Assembly (NCBI GenBank): GCA_950097015.1 | Contig: CATNEN010000002.1 | Location: 1,984,001 to 2,048,000, forward strand | Source: Macrostomum hystrix | Lineage: Eukaryota > Platyhelminthes > Macrostomidae | DNA: 64,000 nucleotides | Direction: 5' to 3' | In this document: in pieces, positions 14,127-25,809 of the stretch | How the letters are laid out: each line of letters begins with the position of its first letter | How positions within the stretch are numbered: the first letter of the stretch is position 1 | Translations under genes and position numbers: made by a program | Notes under the pieces: model-generated | What the model was told of the DNA's origin: nothing | Database searches by the model: none | Seen by the model: the letters and a program-made list of their open reading frames with translations, nothing else

Positions 14127-14537
14127 TGCGAAAGAATAGCTCTGGGTTTCTGGGCCCAGAATTTGCTTGGCTGTATGAAATCTTTGCGTCTGTGAAAATC
14201 TCTTCGACCAGTTTGGTCAGAGAAATCAGTAGGCTTGAAGAGTTCCAAGGCCTCGACTTGGAACTGCATTTTATAGGCCTGGTTTTCTAGGAAAAGAAGA
14301 CAGAAAGAATTATCTGAAAGTCAAGGGTCGCTCAGAGATAAAACCTTACTTTGCCCGAATGTGCAAATAGCATTATTTGTTGCAGCAAATTTTGCAAGGA
14401 AATTCGCTAAAAATTTGATTATAATTTTGAGCATTTTTCGGAATTCTGCTAAGCTAGCTACTGTGCACTAACAACTCACAAAGACTACGTCAGCTGTGTC
14501 ACCTCCACCGCTTGGTATGGCATGGCATTGGATTGCG

Positions 14538-14551
14538 GTTGCTATGGCAAC
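14538..14551. promoter_or_regulatory. X-box-like RFX site upstream of apolipophorin
   Basis: GTTGCTATGGCAAC is an imperfect palindrome close to the RFX consensus GTNRCC-N(0-3)-RGYAAC. It lies about 410 bp upstream of the apolipophorin start codon. Function is inferred from the motif alone. Confidence 0.35.
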
Positions 14552-14917
14552 CGATTGCTTCCAAATGTGCGTGGAGCTAACTGGTAAAGAAATGATTTCT
14601 TGCACTTCGAAAAAGTTTAATAAGAATGTTTCAAGATATCGCAACAAGCCGGTCCTAGTGATCTGTAGGTTAAATTAATAACTATTGCACAATATTACAT
14701 AGGCTCTGCTATTAGAAAGCAGAAACTAAATGCTGAGCAGACTTGCATTTTTAGCTGCCATTTTGCTATTGATTTGTACCACCCGGGGCGGTCGAGCAGC
14801 CTCCGTTTGTCCTGTCATATCGACGAATTATAAAATAGTTTTGAATGAAATTAAACAACTCTAAGTTGTACTATTCAGTTCAATAAGAATTTCGATGAAC
14901 CGAATGAGTTGTCGGGT

Positions 14918-17118
14918 GATCAAATGGGATATTGGGGAATAGAATCAGCTGATCAAATGGGATAATGAGGAATAGAATCAGCTGATCAAATGGGATATTG
15001 GGGAATAGAATCAGCAGATCAAAGGGGATATAGGGGAATAGAATCTGCTGATCAAATGGGATAATGAGGAATAGAATCAGCTGATCAAATGGGATATTGG
15101 GGAATAGAATCAGCAGATCAAAGGGGATATAGGGGAATAGAATCAGCAGATCAAATGGGATATTGGGGAATAGAATCTGCTGATCAAATGGGATAATCGG
15201 GAATAGAATCAACTGATCAAATGGGATATTGGGGAATAGAATCAGCAGATCAAAGGGGATATAGGGAAATTGAATCAGCTGATCAAATGGGATATTGGGG
15301 AATAGAATCAGCAGATCAAAGGGGATATAGGGAAATTGAATCAGCTGATCAAATGGGATATTGGGAAATAGAATCAGCAGATCAAAGGGGATATTGGGGA
15401 ATAGAATCAGCAGATCAAAGGGGATATTGGGGAATCGAATCAGCAGATCAAATGGGATAATGGGGAATAGAATCAGCTGATCAAAGGGGATATAGGGGAA
15501 TTGTCGAATAGAATCAGCTGATCAAATGGGATATTGGGGAATAGAATCAGCTGATCAAATGGGATATTGGGGAATAGAATCAGCTGATCAAATGGGATAT
15601 TGGGGAATAGAATCAGCAGATCAAAGGGGATATAGGGAAATTGAATCAGCTGATCAAATGGGATATTGGGGAATAGAATCAGCAGATCAAAGGGGATATA
15701 GGGAAATTGAATCAGCAGATCAAAGGGGATATAGGGGAATCGAATCAGCAGATCAAATGGGATAATGGGGAATAGAATCAGCTGATCAAAGGGGATATAG
15801 GGGAATTGTCGAATAGAATCAGCTGATCAAATGGGATATTGGGGAATAGAATCAGCTGATCAAATGGGATATTGGGGAATAGAATCAGCTGATCAAATGG
15901 GATATTGGGGAATAGAATCAGCTGATCAAATGGGATATAGGGAAATTGAATCAGCAGATCAAAGGGGATATTGGGGAATAGAATCAGCAGATCAAAGGGG
16001 ATATTGGGGAATAGAATCAGCTGATCAAATGGGATATTGGGGAATAGAATCAGCTGATCAAATGGGATATTGGGGAATAGAATCAGCTGATCAAATGGGA
16101 TATAGGGAAATTGAATCAGCAGATCAAAGGGGATATTGGGGAATAGAATCAGCAGATCAAATGGGATATTGGGGAATAGAATCAGCAGATCAAAGGGGAT
16201 ATTGGGGAATCGAATCAGCAGATCAAATGGGATAATGGGGAATAGAATCAGCTGATCAAAGGGGATATAGGGGAATTGTCGAATAGAATCAGCTGATCAA
16301 ATGGGATATTGGGGAATAGAATCAGCTGATCAAATGGGATATTGGGGAATAGAATCAGCTGATCAAATGGGATATTGGGGAATAGAATCAGCAGATCAAA
16401 GGGGATATAGGGAAATTGAATCAGCTGATCAAATGGGATATTGGGGAATAGAATCAGCAGATCAAAGGGGATATAGGGAAATTGAATCAGCAGATCAAAG
16501 GGGATATAGGGGAATCGAATCAGCAGATCAAATGGGATAATGGGGAATAGAATCAGCTGATCAAAGGGGATATAGGGGAATTGTCGAATAGAATCAGCTG
16601 ATCAAATGGGATATTGGGGAATAGAATCAGCTGATCAAATGGGATATTGGGGAATAGAATCAGCTGATCAAATGGGATATTGGGGAATAGAATCAGCTGA
16701 TCAAATGGGATATAGGGAAATTGAATCAGCAGATCAAAGGGGATATTGGGGAATAGAATCAGCAGATCAAAGGGGATATTGGGGAATAGAATCAGCTGAT
16801 CAAATGGGATATTGGGGAATAGAATCAGCTGATCAAATGGGATATTGGGGAATAGAATCAGCTGATCAAATGGGATATTGGGGAATAGAATCAGCTGATC
16901 AAATGGGATATTGGGGAATAGAATCAGCTGATCAAATGGGATATTGGGGAATAGAATCAGCAGATCAAAGGGGATATTGGGGAATAGAATCAGCTGATCA
17001 AATGGGATATTGGGGAATAGAATCAGCTGATCAAATGGGATATTGGGGAATAGAATCAGCTGATCAAATGGGATATTGGGGAATAGAATCAGCTGATCAA
17101 ATGGGATATTGGGGAATC
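14918..17118. repeat. 33-bp tandem array with higher-order repeat
   Basis: About 65 copies of a unit beginning GATCAAATGGGATATTGGGG and ending AATAGAATCAGCT. Because 33 is divisible by three, both strands show long repeat ORFs (GYWGIESADQM on plus, LILFPNIPFDQ on minus), broken where a unit carries GATAATGG. Blocks starting at 15526, 15831, 16301 and 16606 alternate 305 and 470 bp, so the array has a 775-bp higher-order period. It ends directly against the SINE-like segment at 17119. Confidence 0.97.
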
Positions 17119-17205
17119 GATCTCGCCGCGGAATCGAGCCCAGGGACCTTGGTGCGAGAGGCAAATGCGATAACCGCACTGTCACTGACCCCCAATGTCT
17201 TGTAT
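17119..17205 (-). mobile_element. tRNA-derived SINE fragment at the end of the 33-bp array
   Basis: On the minus strand there is an A-box-like AGTGCGGTTATCGC and, about 30 bp later, a B-box-like GGGCTCGATTCCGC. That is the spacing of a tRNA-derived SINE head. The B-box half and its flank recur at 33134-33186 (shared core CTCGCCGCGGAATCGAGC on plus), which supports a dispersed family rather than a single tRNA gene. Confidence 0.6.
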
Positions 17206-17870
17206 GATTGTCTCCTGGCGAAAGATCAATCATTTTACATTCCGGTTGCTTAAACGCGTTAAGCAATGCCCATACGCTGCTTATAGAAGTTTTATCGACT
17301 CACGACCGTGAATTGTCGCATGAGTATACTGTATACTATTGCCTATTATAATTTTAATGGTAACGAAAAGTATAACAAAATTTGAAGATGATATTATAGG
17401 TTTATTAGTGTGAGAGAAGCAAAAAATATAATTTCGATGAGTATTTCTCTTCTTTAAAAATTCCACTGCAATTTGTAGCGAACCGATCAGAAAAAGTGCA
17501 CCAAAATTTAATTTTGTATTGAATTTTCATTTAGTGCATCTCGGGTCAAGACAATGAATTTCTGTGCATGGACGATATCATGCATTGACAACAGATCATT
17601 TTTGCCTTTTATTTAGATATAAACGTGTCAGACACAATGCTTGCATAATATTCATTTTTTGCTTATACAATTTAGCTTCCAAAGCAGTAAAGCGTTATAA
17701 AAATATAAGGGGGGAATTGTAGTTAGTGAGTGCCAGTGAGTGGTCTAGTTTTGCCTTTTGTGTAGATGATTGTATCAAAGTTTTCCTGTTCGTTACTTAA
17801 GAATCACACCTGCCATATACTCAACTTAATTCAAATAACTTTTTCAGCTCAAGAGAACTTAGCCACTTCG

Positions 17871-17902
17871 TATACTACTGATACTTCCTAATCAGTAGTA
17901 TA
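17871..17902. other. 12-bp perfect inverted repeat (hairpin)
   Basis: TATACTACTGAT and its exact reverse complement are separated by an 8-bp loop. No T-tract or transposon end is attached, so the role is unknown. Confidence 0.6.
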
Positions 17903-17976
17903 GAACCTTTTTGCTTATAAAATTAGTCGAGAAAATTATTTTCGACTTGAGATTTTTTCCTTTTGTAAGAGTAAAG

Positions 17977-18596
17977 GGCAGAGCTTATTCCCACGGTCCC
18001 GTGCCAATAATTTCAATTTTATCCACACGGATCCGTGCCGATAATTTTCTGCTTATCCACACGGCAGCTTGTATGAATAGGTCTACAACTCTTTATATAA
18101 ATATGCCGTGCCGTTAATTTCAATTTTATCCACACGGTTCTGTTCTTTGAAACGAGGCCCTTTCGGGTTTGAACGTTTTATTGAACCCTCGAGCCAATAG
18201 ATCGACAAAGTTGCCAGTGTGTTACGACAGTGTTCTACATTTCGACCTACACATTCATTATAAACTTATATTCATTATATATTGACTTAAAAAAGTAAGA
18301 AGTCTATCAAAGAAAATCATACAAGTCAACCAGCAGAATTCTAGGCCTAGTCAGCACCAAACTCATCACATATATTATACATCATTGCTATTCTTTTACA
18401 ACTTTGCATTGATAGTGTACACTATTATACACTATACTCTGAAGCAAAAGCCTTATGCTCAGAGAATAATAGGCAGGGACTTGAAAGTAGACCTATTCAT
18501 ACAAGCTTCCATGTGGATAAGCAGAAAATTATCGGCACAGATCCGTGTGGATAAAATTGAAATTATTGGCATGGGACCGTGGGAATAAGCACTTCC
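17977..18596. mobile_element. MULE-like MITE with ~110-bp terminal inverted repeats
   Basis: A 620-bp element. Its left end (GGCAGAGCTTATTCCCACGG onward) matches the reverse complement of its right end (GGAAGTGCTTATTCCCACGG onward) for roughly 110 bp with few mismatches. Perfect 9-bp target duplications AGAGTAAAG flank it at 17968-17976 and 18597-18605. Nine-base duplications with long inverted repeats are characteristic of Mutator-like elements. It holds no transposase, and a third copy of the CAATTTTATCCACACGG subrepeat lies inside at about 18120. Confidence 0.85.
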
Positions 18597-18605
18597 AGAG
18601 TAAAG

Positions 18606-20915
18606 TTCAATTGCATGTGTAACTCATGTCTTCTTCCTATTATTTTGCAACAAAACAAAAAACTGTTGTTACTATTTAAGTATATAAAAATTGCTGTAAC
18701 GAACTTTCGGTCCAGGTTTGCTGGCAATTTTCTAAATAGCTTTGCCTAATTATTTTTACGGGTTTTTTACTCTTTGCAAACTAATTAAATTAATAAGATT
18801 TAAGATCTTCTTGGAATGCAGCTTAATCACAAATACTTCACCGAAGCTTTTGGTTCGCTACGAATCCACCAGCTCTAGCAGTTATCGCATATAATTAATA
18901 CTACGACTGAGTCACGCCGAGAACATCAAACGAGTCTGAACTTGACCCGTACAATTTTGCAATGTGCAATAGTCAAAACGAGAAAACGAGCAACGGTGTC
19001 TGATTGGGAAAAAACCGATTTATATCAGTCAGGGGCTGTGAATTGTGTCGATCAATCTGAAGCACTTGAAGAGTAGCAATCTAGTCATGTGAGAGCGGCA
19101 TGAACGCTAGATTGGTACTCCGCAAGCCTGTCAGATATTTCATTTCAGGATTTACAAAACATTGCTGTCAGAGGCACTTTATGTGCTTTTGTGTGTCGTT
19201 GCAAAATAAAAGAGGGACCGGGATTTGGGACAAGAATACCGTGGGACAAGTCTGGAGATTATCAGTCGAAACGGGCGCTGCGCAAAAAAACATTCTAGCA
19301 GAGTCGAGAAGGATATCAAGACTAAGGCCACTAAGGCTTCTGGAGTCAAGAGTTAAATAAGCGAATAAAAAATATCTAAAATTATGCTAACGGCGGTTCT
19401 ACTTCGCAGTTAGGGCGGTTCTACTTCGCAGTTAGGGCGGTTCAAAATATAAAACACTGAACGTTAAAAGTCACATGACGCAAAACTAAAACTTCAAACT
19501 GTGTTTCGGAGATTTCGAAGCAAGACAAAGGCAGAGAAGTTGGCAGGCGCGCACACGAATTGTGGGCCCCGGGCTGGCCTAGTCTATATAGGCTGAGGCA
19601 GGCCTTCTTTCTCTGACCCTCCCTCCTCTCCCTCTCTCATGAAATGGGTGGGGCCCACTGGGGCTGTGTGAAGAGAATCAGGGGGGCTAAGGGTTAGTTG
19701 GGGGGTAGAGTTTCTTGGGGTACATTGAACTGTACATTGCCCCCTAGTGGGGGCTTGGCCGGGGAGAGAGGGAGTCCTGCGCGCGTGCGCCGGCCCGCCG
19801 GGCCATCCACACACACTCACACACACTTTACGAGCAACGCTGGTGGGCTGGCGGAGGGGGAGGGGTGAAAACTTCAATCTAAACCTCAAACCTCTCAAAC
19901 CACTCTGAACTGAGGGAGCGCGGCTTGCAGACACAGGACAGGACAGGCGCCTTCTCCCTCCTTGTTTGAATTATACTGGACAGCGACAATTCATTAGCTT
20001 GGCCTCAACCTGGCTATTCTAAACCAGAGTCCGAACTCTAGCTTACCCACCTAGCTTATTATGCTACTCAGGTCCGAAACTCAAGTCCACTGCTCAAACT
20101 AATATTATGAAACACAAAGAGGTAAAGGCTGCCAAAAAGATGACGCATCGCCAAAACCCGAGGCCGGCAAGCCAGCCAGCCCCCGCCCAGCCGGAATTCG
20201 TGCTATCGCGCATCGACCCCCCGCTAAGTTACCTGCTGCTGCAGGCTCGAAACAAGTCTGGGACGGGGCAGGTAGAGTAGGGCCCTCTTATCCGGAGAAC
20301 AATTTTTTTCGCGAAAGAAATTGAAGCTGAGCACTTAGCATTAGACTGGGCTAGCAGACAAGGCCAGCCAGGTGATCTCAAATCTTTTGATGGCTTGATT
20401 AGTGAGCTCAACTGCGGCAAGTCCTACTGTGAAATGAAGAATTCTAAAACGAAAATGAAAACGCTAAGAAACAGACGCAGTGCGCATGCGGTTAATTAAT
20501 TTTCTCCGAGTGGAAATTCGTCAAATTGTTAAGGCTTTCCCATCCTAGCCCTTATAACAGCCTAGTGTAGTGGGTGGAGCACTCTAAGACTCTAATATCC
20601 TTAGACTCTTCGTACCTAAGCCTAGCACCTTTTAGGGCCCTAATAAAAAAGCAGAATTATTGCGTTGCGCTGGTTGCTGTTGCGTTGGCCAAGCAAACTT
20701 AAACATTTCCCATTAACTGAATGACCTGTCGGCTGTAATGGTCATTCAAACACTGAATCTGTAGCTACTTATATTTGAGTATTAAAAGGGTATGCCCTGC
20801 ACAATGTTATTCAGAGAATCATTCTAGAGTACATCTGGCAGGTGTCATTTTGGGATAATTTATATTTAACCTTGGAAATAATTCGTGTTAACCAAGAATA
20901 TTAATGTAATTGTGG
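18606..20915. other. intergenic DNA without a supportable gene
   Basis: AT-rich on the left. A more GC-rich patch at about 19550-19830 includes a short CA-rich run near 19806. A 22-bp unit (GGCGGTTCTACTTCGCAGTT plus two bases) is repeated about 2.4 times from 19389. The short ORFs have no recognisable domain or codon bias. Confidence 0.6.
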
Positions 20916-20919
20916 GATG

Positions 20920-21490
20920 ACTGGTGTCATTGTGTGATGACTGGTGTCATTCTGTGATGACTGTGTCATTGTGGGATGACTGGTGTTATTCTGTTTTGAC
21001 TGGTGTCACTCTGGGGTGACTGGTGTCACTCTGGGGTGACTGGTGTCACTCTGGGGTGACTGGTGTCACTCTGGGGTGACTGGTGTCACTCTGGGATGAC
21101 TGGTGTCACTCTGGGGTGACTGGTGTCACTCTGGGATGACTGGTGTCACTCTGGGGTGACTGGTGTCATTCTGTGATGACTGTGTCATTGTGGGGTGACT
21201 GGTGTCACTCTGGGGTGACTGGTGTCACTGTGGGGTGACAGGTGTCACTCTGGGGTGACTGGTGTCACTCTGGGGTGACTGGTGTCACTCTGGGGTGACT
21301 GGTGTCACTCTGGGGTGACTGGTGTCACTCTGGGGTGACTGGTGTCACTCTGGGGTGACTGGTGTCACTCTGGGGTGACTGGTGTCACTCTGGGGTGACT
21401 GGTGTCACTCTGGGGTGACTGGTGTCACTCTGGGATGACTGGTGTCACTCTGGGGTGACTGGTGTCATTGTGGGTTGACTGGTGTCCTTC
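20920..21490. repeat. 20-bp minisatellite
   Basis: About 28 copies of TGACTGGTGTCACTCTGGGG, homogeneous in the centre and degenerate at both ends. A degenerate flanking unit creates a full TGACGTCA at 21540-21547, probably by chance. Confidence 0.95.
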
Positions 21491-21954
21491 AGTTTTTATT
21501 ATTGTTATTCTGGGATAAATGATTTCATCTTAGCAGAAATGACGTCATTCTGGCATGCACATTTAGAATCTGCATTCACGCAGGTGAGTTCACGTTTGCT
21601 CAACAAGCACCAGAGCCACAACCTCTGAAATAACTATAAGTCTAGCCGTGCCTTTGAGATACTTGTCTTGGCTTTTATGCATATGCATAAAAGTTATTTG
21701 TAATTGCAATATACCATTTCTGGAAAATCGCCCTGTCGATTCAAAGGCAACCGTGGCTAACACACGAAGGATTCCAGATGGGATCAAAGGGGAAAACAAC
21801 TTGATTAGGCCGCCTGCAGTGACGAAAATTGGGCAATTTTTTTACGAAAATTGGCAATCTCGGAATTTAGCAATTGCCTCCAAACTGTTGGAGTCGGCAA
21901 AGCAGTCTGCTATTTCTGTATTTCTTTATTTCGGTTGGATGGTTAAATGATAGG

Positions 21955-22072
21955 GTGGGATTCTGAGATGAGGCTGAGATGGAAGGGTGGGATGGAAGGG
22001 TGGGATGGAAGGGTGGGATTGAAGGGTGGGATGGAAGGGTGGGATGGAAGGGTGGGATGGGTGGGATGGCTA
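21955..22072. repeat. 13-bp G-rich minisatellite
   Basis: About eight copies of GGGATGGAAGGGT. It lies about 1.4 kb upstream of the PC2 start codon. Confidence 0.9.
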
Positions 22073-23167
22073 TCTCGCTGCTAGCGTCAGGTAGACAGTG
22101 TTCGCGTAGGACTAGATAAGATTTACCGGCGCTACATTGCCCTTGCCCCAGGTTTTTGTTCTAATTTTGTACTCAAGACGTGCGTCAATATATAATCTCC
22201 CGGCTTTTTTGGGATAAATTTCCCAGCTTTATATGAGAAGCACTTTGTGAAGCATGCCAAACCCGGTTGCGTTGTGTGTGCATTTGCATTTGCTGCATTT
22301 GCTGCCACCTGAGTTGGTTATTTAGGAAACGTCTGCTCAAGGATCGCTGCCTGCAGGGGAAGCATGAGGGGAAGCTGTGGTGAAGCCTAGTGCGTCACAT
22401 GCAGACCTCTGTCCAGATGTAGGCTAAGAAGGGGCATGGCTGGGATTTTAATAGCCTTCGATGCAGCCAACCTCTGCGCATTGCATCTCCGTGCATGCAG
22501 TCAGTCTGAAAACAGGGGGTTTTTTAAGCTGGATGAGTCGAGTGCCAAAGAGCCAGCGGACCAGAGCAGCTTTCAACTCTTAGTTTTTGCGGCTTGATAA
22601 ATGGGACAAATGCGTGGGCTGCGTCTCTTTCCCTCTGTAGGGAGCATACGTGGGGAGCCGGGGTTTGGGTTAGCTTTTTTCCCGCCAGCCTTCGCAGCCT
22701 GATGTTTCATCCCCGCTGGCGTCAGTTGGACGAGCGGCTGATGGAGCGAGGCGCCGGCGGTGGGCTATTTTTGGCCATGGCGGTGGCCTCACGGGACTGC
22801 ATGGAGAAGCGGAGTTTGCTTATCCGCTTCCCAAATCGCTCTCCAAATCCTCGTTCTCTCTTTTCTCCTTCCACGCAAGTGCCAGTTCCGCATTCCCACG
22901 GTCGCTGGAGCCCGTACGACGGGATTCAGTACTCTGTTGCGTGTACACCTGTGCCTCACTGAGCTCCCCGAGTAACTCTCACCCTCCTCCGTCCAGCTCT
23001 CTCTTTTCCGGCACTTCTCCCTGCTCCATCTCTCTACCATTGCATCTTCCCTTCCCCCAGTCTCGCTCCCCCAGTGCCATCATTGGTTTTGTGGTACATA
23101 GATAAGCCGTTTCGTACTCAGCCCAGTCTTTCCATCCCCAGCTCAGGATACAGTCCGATAAGACTGA

Positions 23168-23181
23168 GTTACCATGGCAAC
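23168..23181. promoter_or_regulatory. X-box (RFX site) upstream of PCSK2
   Basis: GTTACCATGGCAAC matches the RFX consensus (GTTACC-AT-GGCAAC) exactly. It lies 280 bp before the PC2 ATG, in GC-rich DNA that probably contains the promoter and 5' leader. RFX factors control ciliary and some neuroendocrine genes. Binding here is inferred. Confidence 0.45.
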
Positions 23182-23460
23182 TCGGTGAACACAGGGAAGA
23201 GGGACGAACGGGGGATAGAAAGCGGGAACTCAGCTTCGATTTTTTCCTAGCCCCGCAGTTTCCTGTTCTCCATCTCAGGCCCTCGCCGATAGCCATAAAT
23301 GTCCTAGGAAGACGTAGGCCAAGAGCCCTCGCTGATTTCCCTCGCTCTAGTCCTAAACGGCTTCCCCATTCCCCAACATTCTAATCGAAGCTTCAAGCTC
23401 GAAGCACTCAGGGACTGAGCAAGAGGGCGTAATAGTTAGGTAAAAGCGACAAAAAAGGTA

Positions 23461-25383
23461 ATGCTGAGCAGGGCAGCCATCCTACTGGGATGGTGCCTAC
23501 TTGTGATTACGGCCATTGCTTCCAGCAAGGAGAGCCTGTTCACTAATCACTTCCACGTCACGCTGAAGTCTGGAAGCGAAGAGGTGGCCAAGAGGGTTGC
23601 CAGGGACACCGGACTCAGGCTAGTGCGCCGCCACCTGGACAAGGCCACCGAGTTTCACTTCGTCCATGACCTGGTGCCCAGCACCGACACTGTTCAGAGC
23701 CACCGACACCTGCGCTCAATCGCCGACCACGAAGACGTTGCCCGCGTAGTCCAGATGGAAGGATTCAGGCGTGTGAAGCGCGGCTTCAAGCCCGCTGAGG
23801 CGACACAGTCCAGACAGAAGCGCTCCGCCGCTGCCGCTTCGAGCCCGCTCGCCGAGCCCAGCGACCCCATGTTCAAGAAGGAGTGGTACATCAAAAACAC
23901 TGGCCAGGCGGGGGGCTACCTAGGCCTGGACCTGAATGTCCTGCCGGCCTGGCGGGAAGGCATCACCGGCAAGGGCGTTACGACGGCAATCATGGACGAC
24001 GGTATCGATTATCTGCACCCGGATCTAGCAGAAAACTACAACGCGGATGCCAGCTACGACTTTAGCAGCAACGACCCCTATCCGTATCCGCGCTACACTG
24101 ACGACTGGTTCAACAGCCATGGCACCCGATGCGCTGGCGAAATCTCGTCCAAGCGCGACAACGGTATCTGCGGCGTTGGTGTTGCCTACGACAGCAAAAT
24201 CGCCGGCCTGCGCATGCTGGACCAGCCCTACATGACCGACTTGATCGAGGCCGCGGCCATGTCCTACAAGCGAAACATCATCGACATCTACTCGGCCAGC
24301 TGGGGCCCGACCGACGACGGCAAGACCGTAGACGGCCCCCGCAACGAAACGATGCGCGCTATCGTCGAGGGTGTCAACAAGGGCCGTAACGGCAAGGGCA
24401 GCATCTTCGTGTGGGCCAGCGGCGACGGTGGTCCGGACGACGACTGCAACTGCGACGGCTACGCAGCCAGCATGTGGACCATCAGCATCAACTCCGCTAC
24501 CAACGATGGTCAGACTGCCTTGTACGACGAGTCCTGCTCCTCCACCCTGGCTTCGACCTTCTCCAATGGCAAGGCTTCGACTCTGGACGCCGGAGTTGCT
24601 ACAGTTGACCTGTACGGAAAGTGCACCCTGCACCACAGCGGCACCAGCGCCGCTGCTCCCGAAGCTGCCGGTGTCTTTGCACTTGCCTTGGAAGCCAACC
24701 CGAACCTGACCTGGCGTGACATGCAGCACCTGGTCGTCCTCACCTCCAAGCGCAACCACCTGTACGATCCAAACGGTAAGCACGACTGGACAGTCAACGC
24801 TGCTGGCTTGGAGTTCAACCACCTGTTTGGCTACGGAGTTCTCGACGCCGGTGACATCGTGAAGACGGCCAGGGACTGGAAGACGGTGCCGGAGCGATTC
24901 CACTGCATCGCCGGTGAAGTCAAGCGTCTGTACCACTTCAACGTCAGGAATGCCATCGAGATGGAAATCGACACTGACGCCTGCAAGAACGACCCCAAGC
25001 ACCGCATCAACTACATCGAGCACGTACAGGCTTTCATCACACTGAAGTCCACCAGGCGCGGTGACGTCACCTTGTTCCTGACTGCCCCAACTGGCACCAC
25101 CTCGCTGATCCTGAGCAAGCGCCCGAAGGATGCTGATAACACAATCGGCTTCACCTCCTGGCCCTTCATGACGACGCACATGTGGGGCGAGGCGCCCAGG
25201 GGTAAATGGAAGCTGAAGGTCGCCCTCGACGCCTCCGATGCCAGCGTTCACGGCGTGATCACCGAGTGGGTCCTGGTCATCCACGGCACTCAGGCGCAGC
25301 CATACAAGGAGCTCCGCAGTGGCCTCAGCAGCAAGATCGACGTCATCAAGACCATTCACGAGAAGAAGAGCTACACTGATTAA
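23461..25383 (+). CDS. PCSK2: neuroendocrine (prohormone) convertase 2
   Basis: Subtilisin/kexin-family protease that cleaves prohormones and proneuropeptides at dibasic sites in dense-core granules. It has 640 residues, the normal PC2 length. In order: signal peptide (about 1-21); inhibitory prodomain with an internal RVKR at 104-107 and the primary RQKR site ending at 121; catalytic domain with Asp179 (IMDDGIDY), His220 (SHGTRCAGE) and Ser396 (SGTSAAAPEAAG); P domain (about 480-615) with the conserved RRGD; and a basic C-terminal tail. Residue 322 in ASGDGG is Asp at the oxyanion-hole position. Other convertases have Asn there, and Asp is the hallmark of PC2. The entire CDS is one exon, unlike the many-intron PC2 genes of vertebrates and most invertebrates. 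Third-position GC is high, as in the other genes here. A polyadenylation signal lies about 420 bp downstream. Confidence 0.96.
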   Translation: MLSRAAILLGWCLLVITAIASSKESLFTNHFHVTLKSGSEEVAKRVARDTGLRLVRRHLDKATEFHFVHDLVPSTDTVQSHRHLRSIADHEDVARVVQMEGFRRVKRGFKPAEATQSRQKRSAAAASSPLAEPSDPMFKKEWYIKNTGQAGGYLGLDLNVLPAWREGITGKGVTTAIMDDGIDYLHPDLAENYNADASYDFSSNDPYPYPRYTDDWFNSHGTRCAGEISSKRDNGICGVGVAYDSKIAGLRMLDQPYMTDLIEAAAMSYKRNIIDIYSASWGPTDDGKTVDGPRNETMRAIVEGVNKGRNGKGSIFVWASGDGGPDDDCNCDGYAASMWTISINSATNDGQTALYDESCSSTLASTFSNGKASTLDAGVATVDLYGKCTLHHSGTSAAAPEAAGVFALALEANPNLTWRDMQHLVVLTSKRNHLYDPNGKHDWTVNAAGLEFNHLFGYGVLDAGDIVKTARDWKTVPERFHCIAGEVKRLYHFNVRNAIEMEIDTDACKNDPKHRINYIEHVQAFITLKSTRRGDVTLFLTAPTGTTSLILSKRPKDADNTIGFTSWPFMTTHMWGEAPRGKWKLKVALDASDASVHGVITEWVLVIHGTQAQPYKELRSGLSSKIDVIKTIHEKKSYTD

Positions 25384-25803
25384 TCAGGGCTGCGCATGAC
25401 AACAGCTCTGTGTCCGGGCACCCTAGACAATGAACTGACGACAATGACAACACAAAACAAACTGAACTCGTGAATGTTGTGGCAATCACTATTTTTTTCG
25501 CGCGGATAGATGTGTGAAGAACAGACAGTGACTATAGCGAATGCTTTTATCAGGCATGACATAATTACCTTTCTTCGAATCATGGAATATCTTAGAATTG
25601 ACAAGGCATTGCATGATAAGCAAACCAAACCAGATATATTTTCATTCCACATTCGAATTGTTCATATAGATGAGACTATTTCCTTTTTAACAGTCATGGA
25701 CAGCTCTAACAGAAGCATAGGCAATAGTTGAATCAGTGGCAAGCTGTTGAGCGCGACTTTGTTAGTCCTGTGTAAATGTGACGCGCGTTCCGGCCATCAA
25801 AAC

Positions 25804-25809
25804 AATAAA
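25804..25809 (+). terminator. candidate polyadenylation signal of PCSK2
   Basis: AATAAA, about 420 bp after the stop codon, in otherwise non-coding AT-rich sequence. Confidence 0.5.

Noticed and set aside
14880-17253. Long plus and minus ORFs with GYWGIESADQ or LILFPNIPFDQ repeats
   Set aside because: The period of 33 bp keeps all units in frame on both strands, frames are cut by variant units, and no start context or non-repeat coding sequence is attached.
21540-21547. Full cAMP-response element TGACGTCA
   Set aside because: It arises from a degenerate unit at the edge of the TGACTGGTGTCA minisatellite and is 1.9 kb from the PC2 start.
24025-25359. 444-codon ORF antisense to PC2
   Set aside because: Shadow of the GC-rich PC2 codons; the PC2 frame is complete and conserved, and the antisense protein matches nothing I know.
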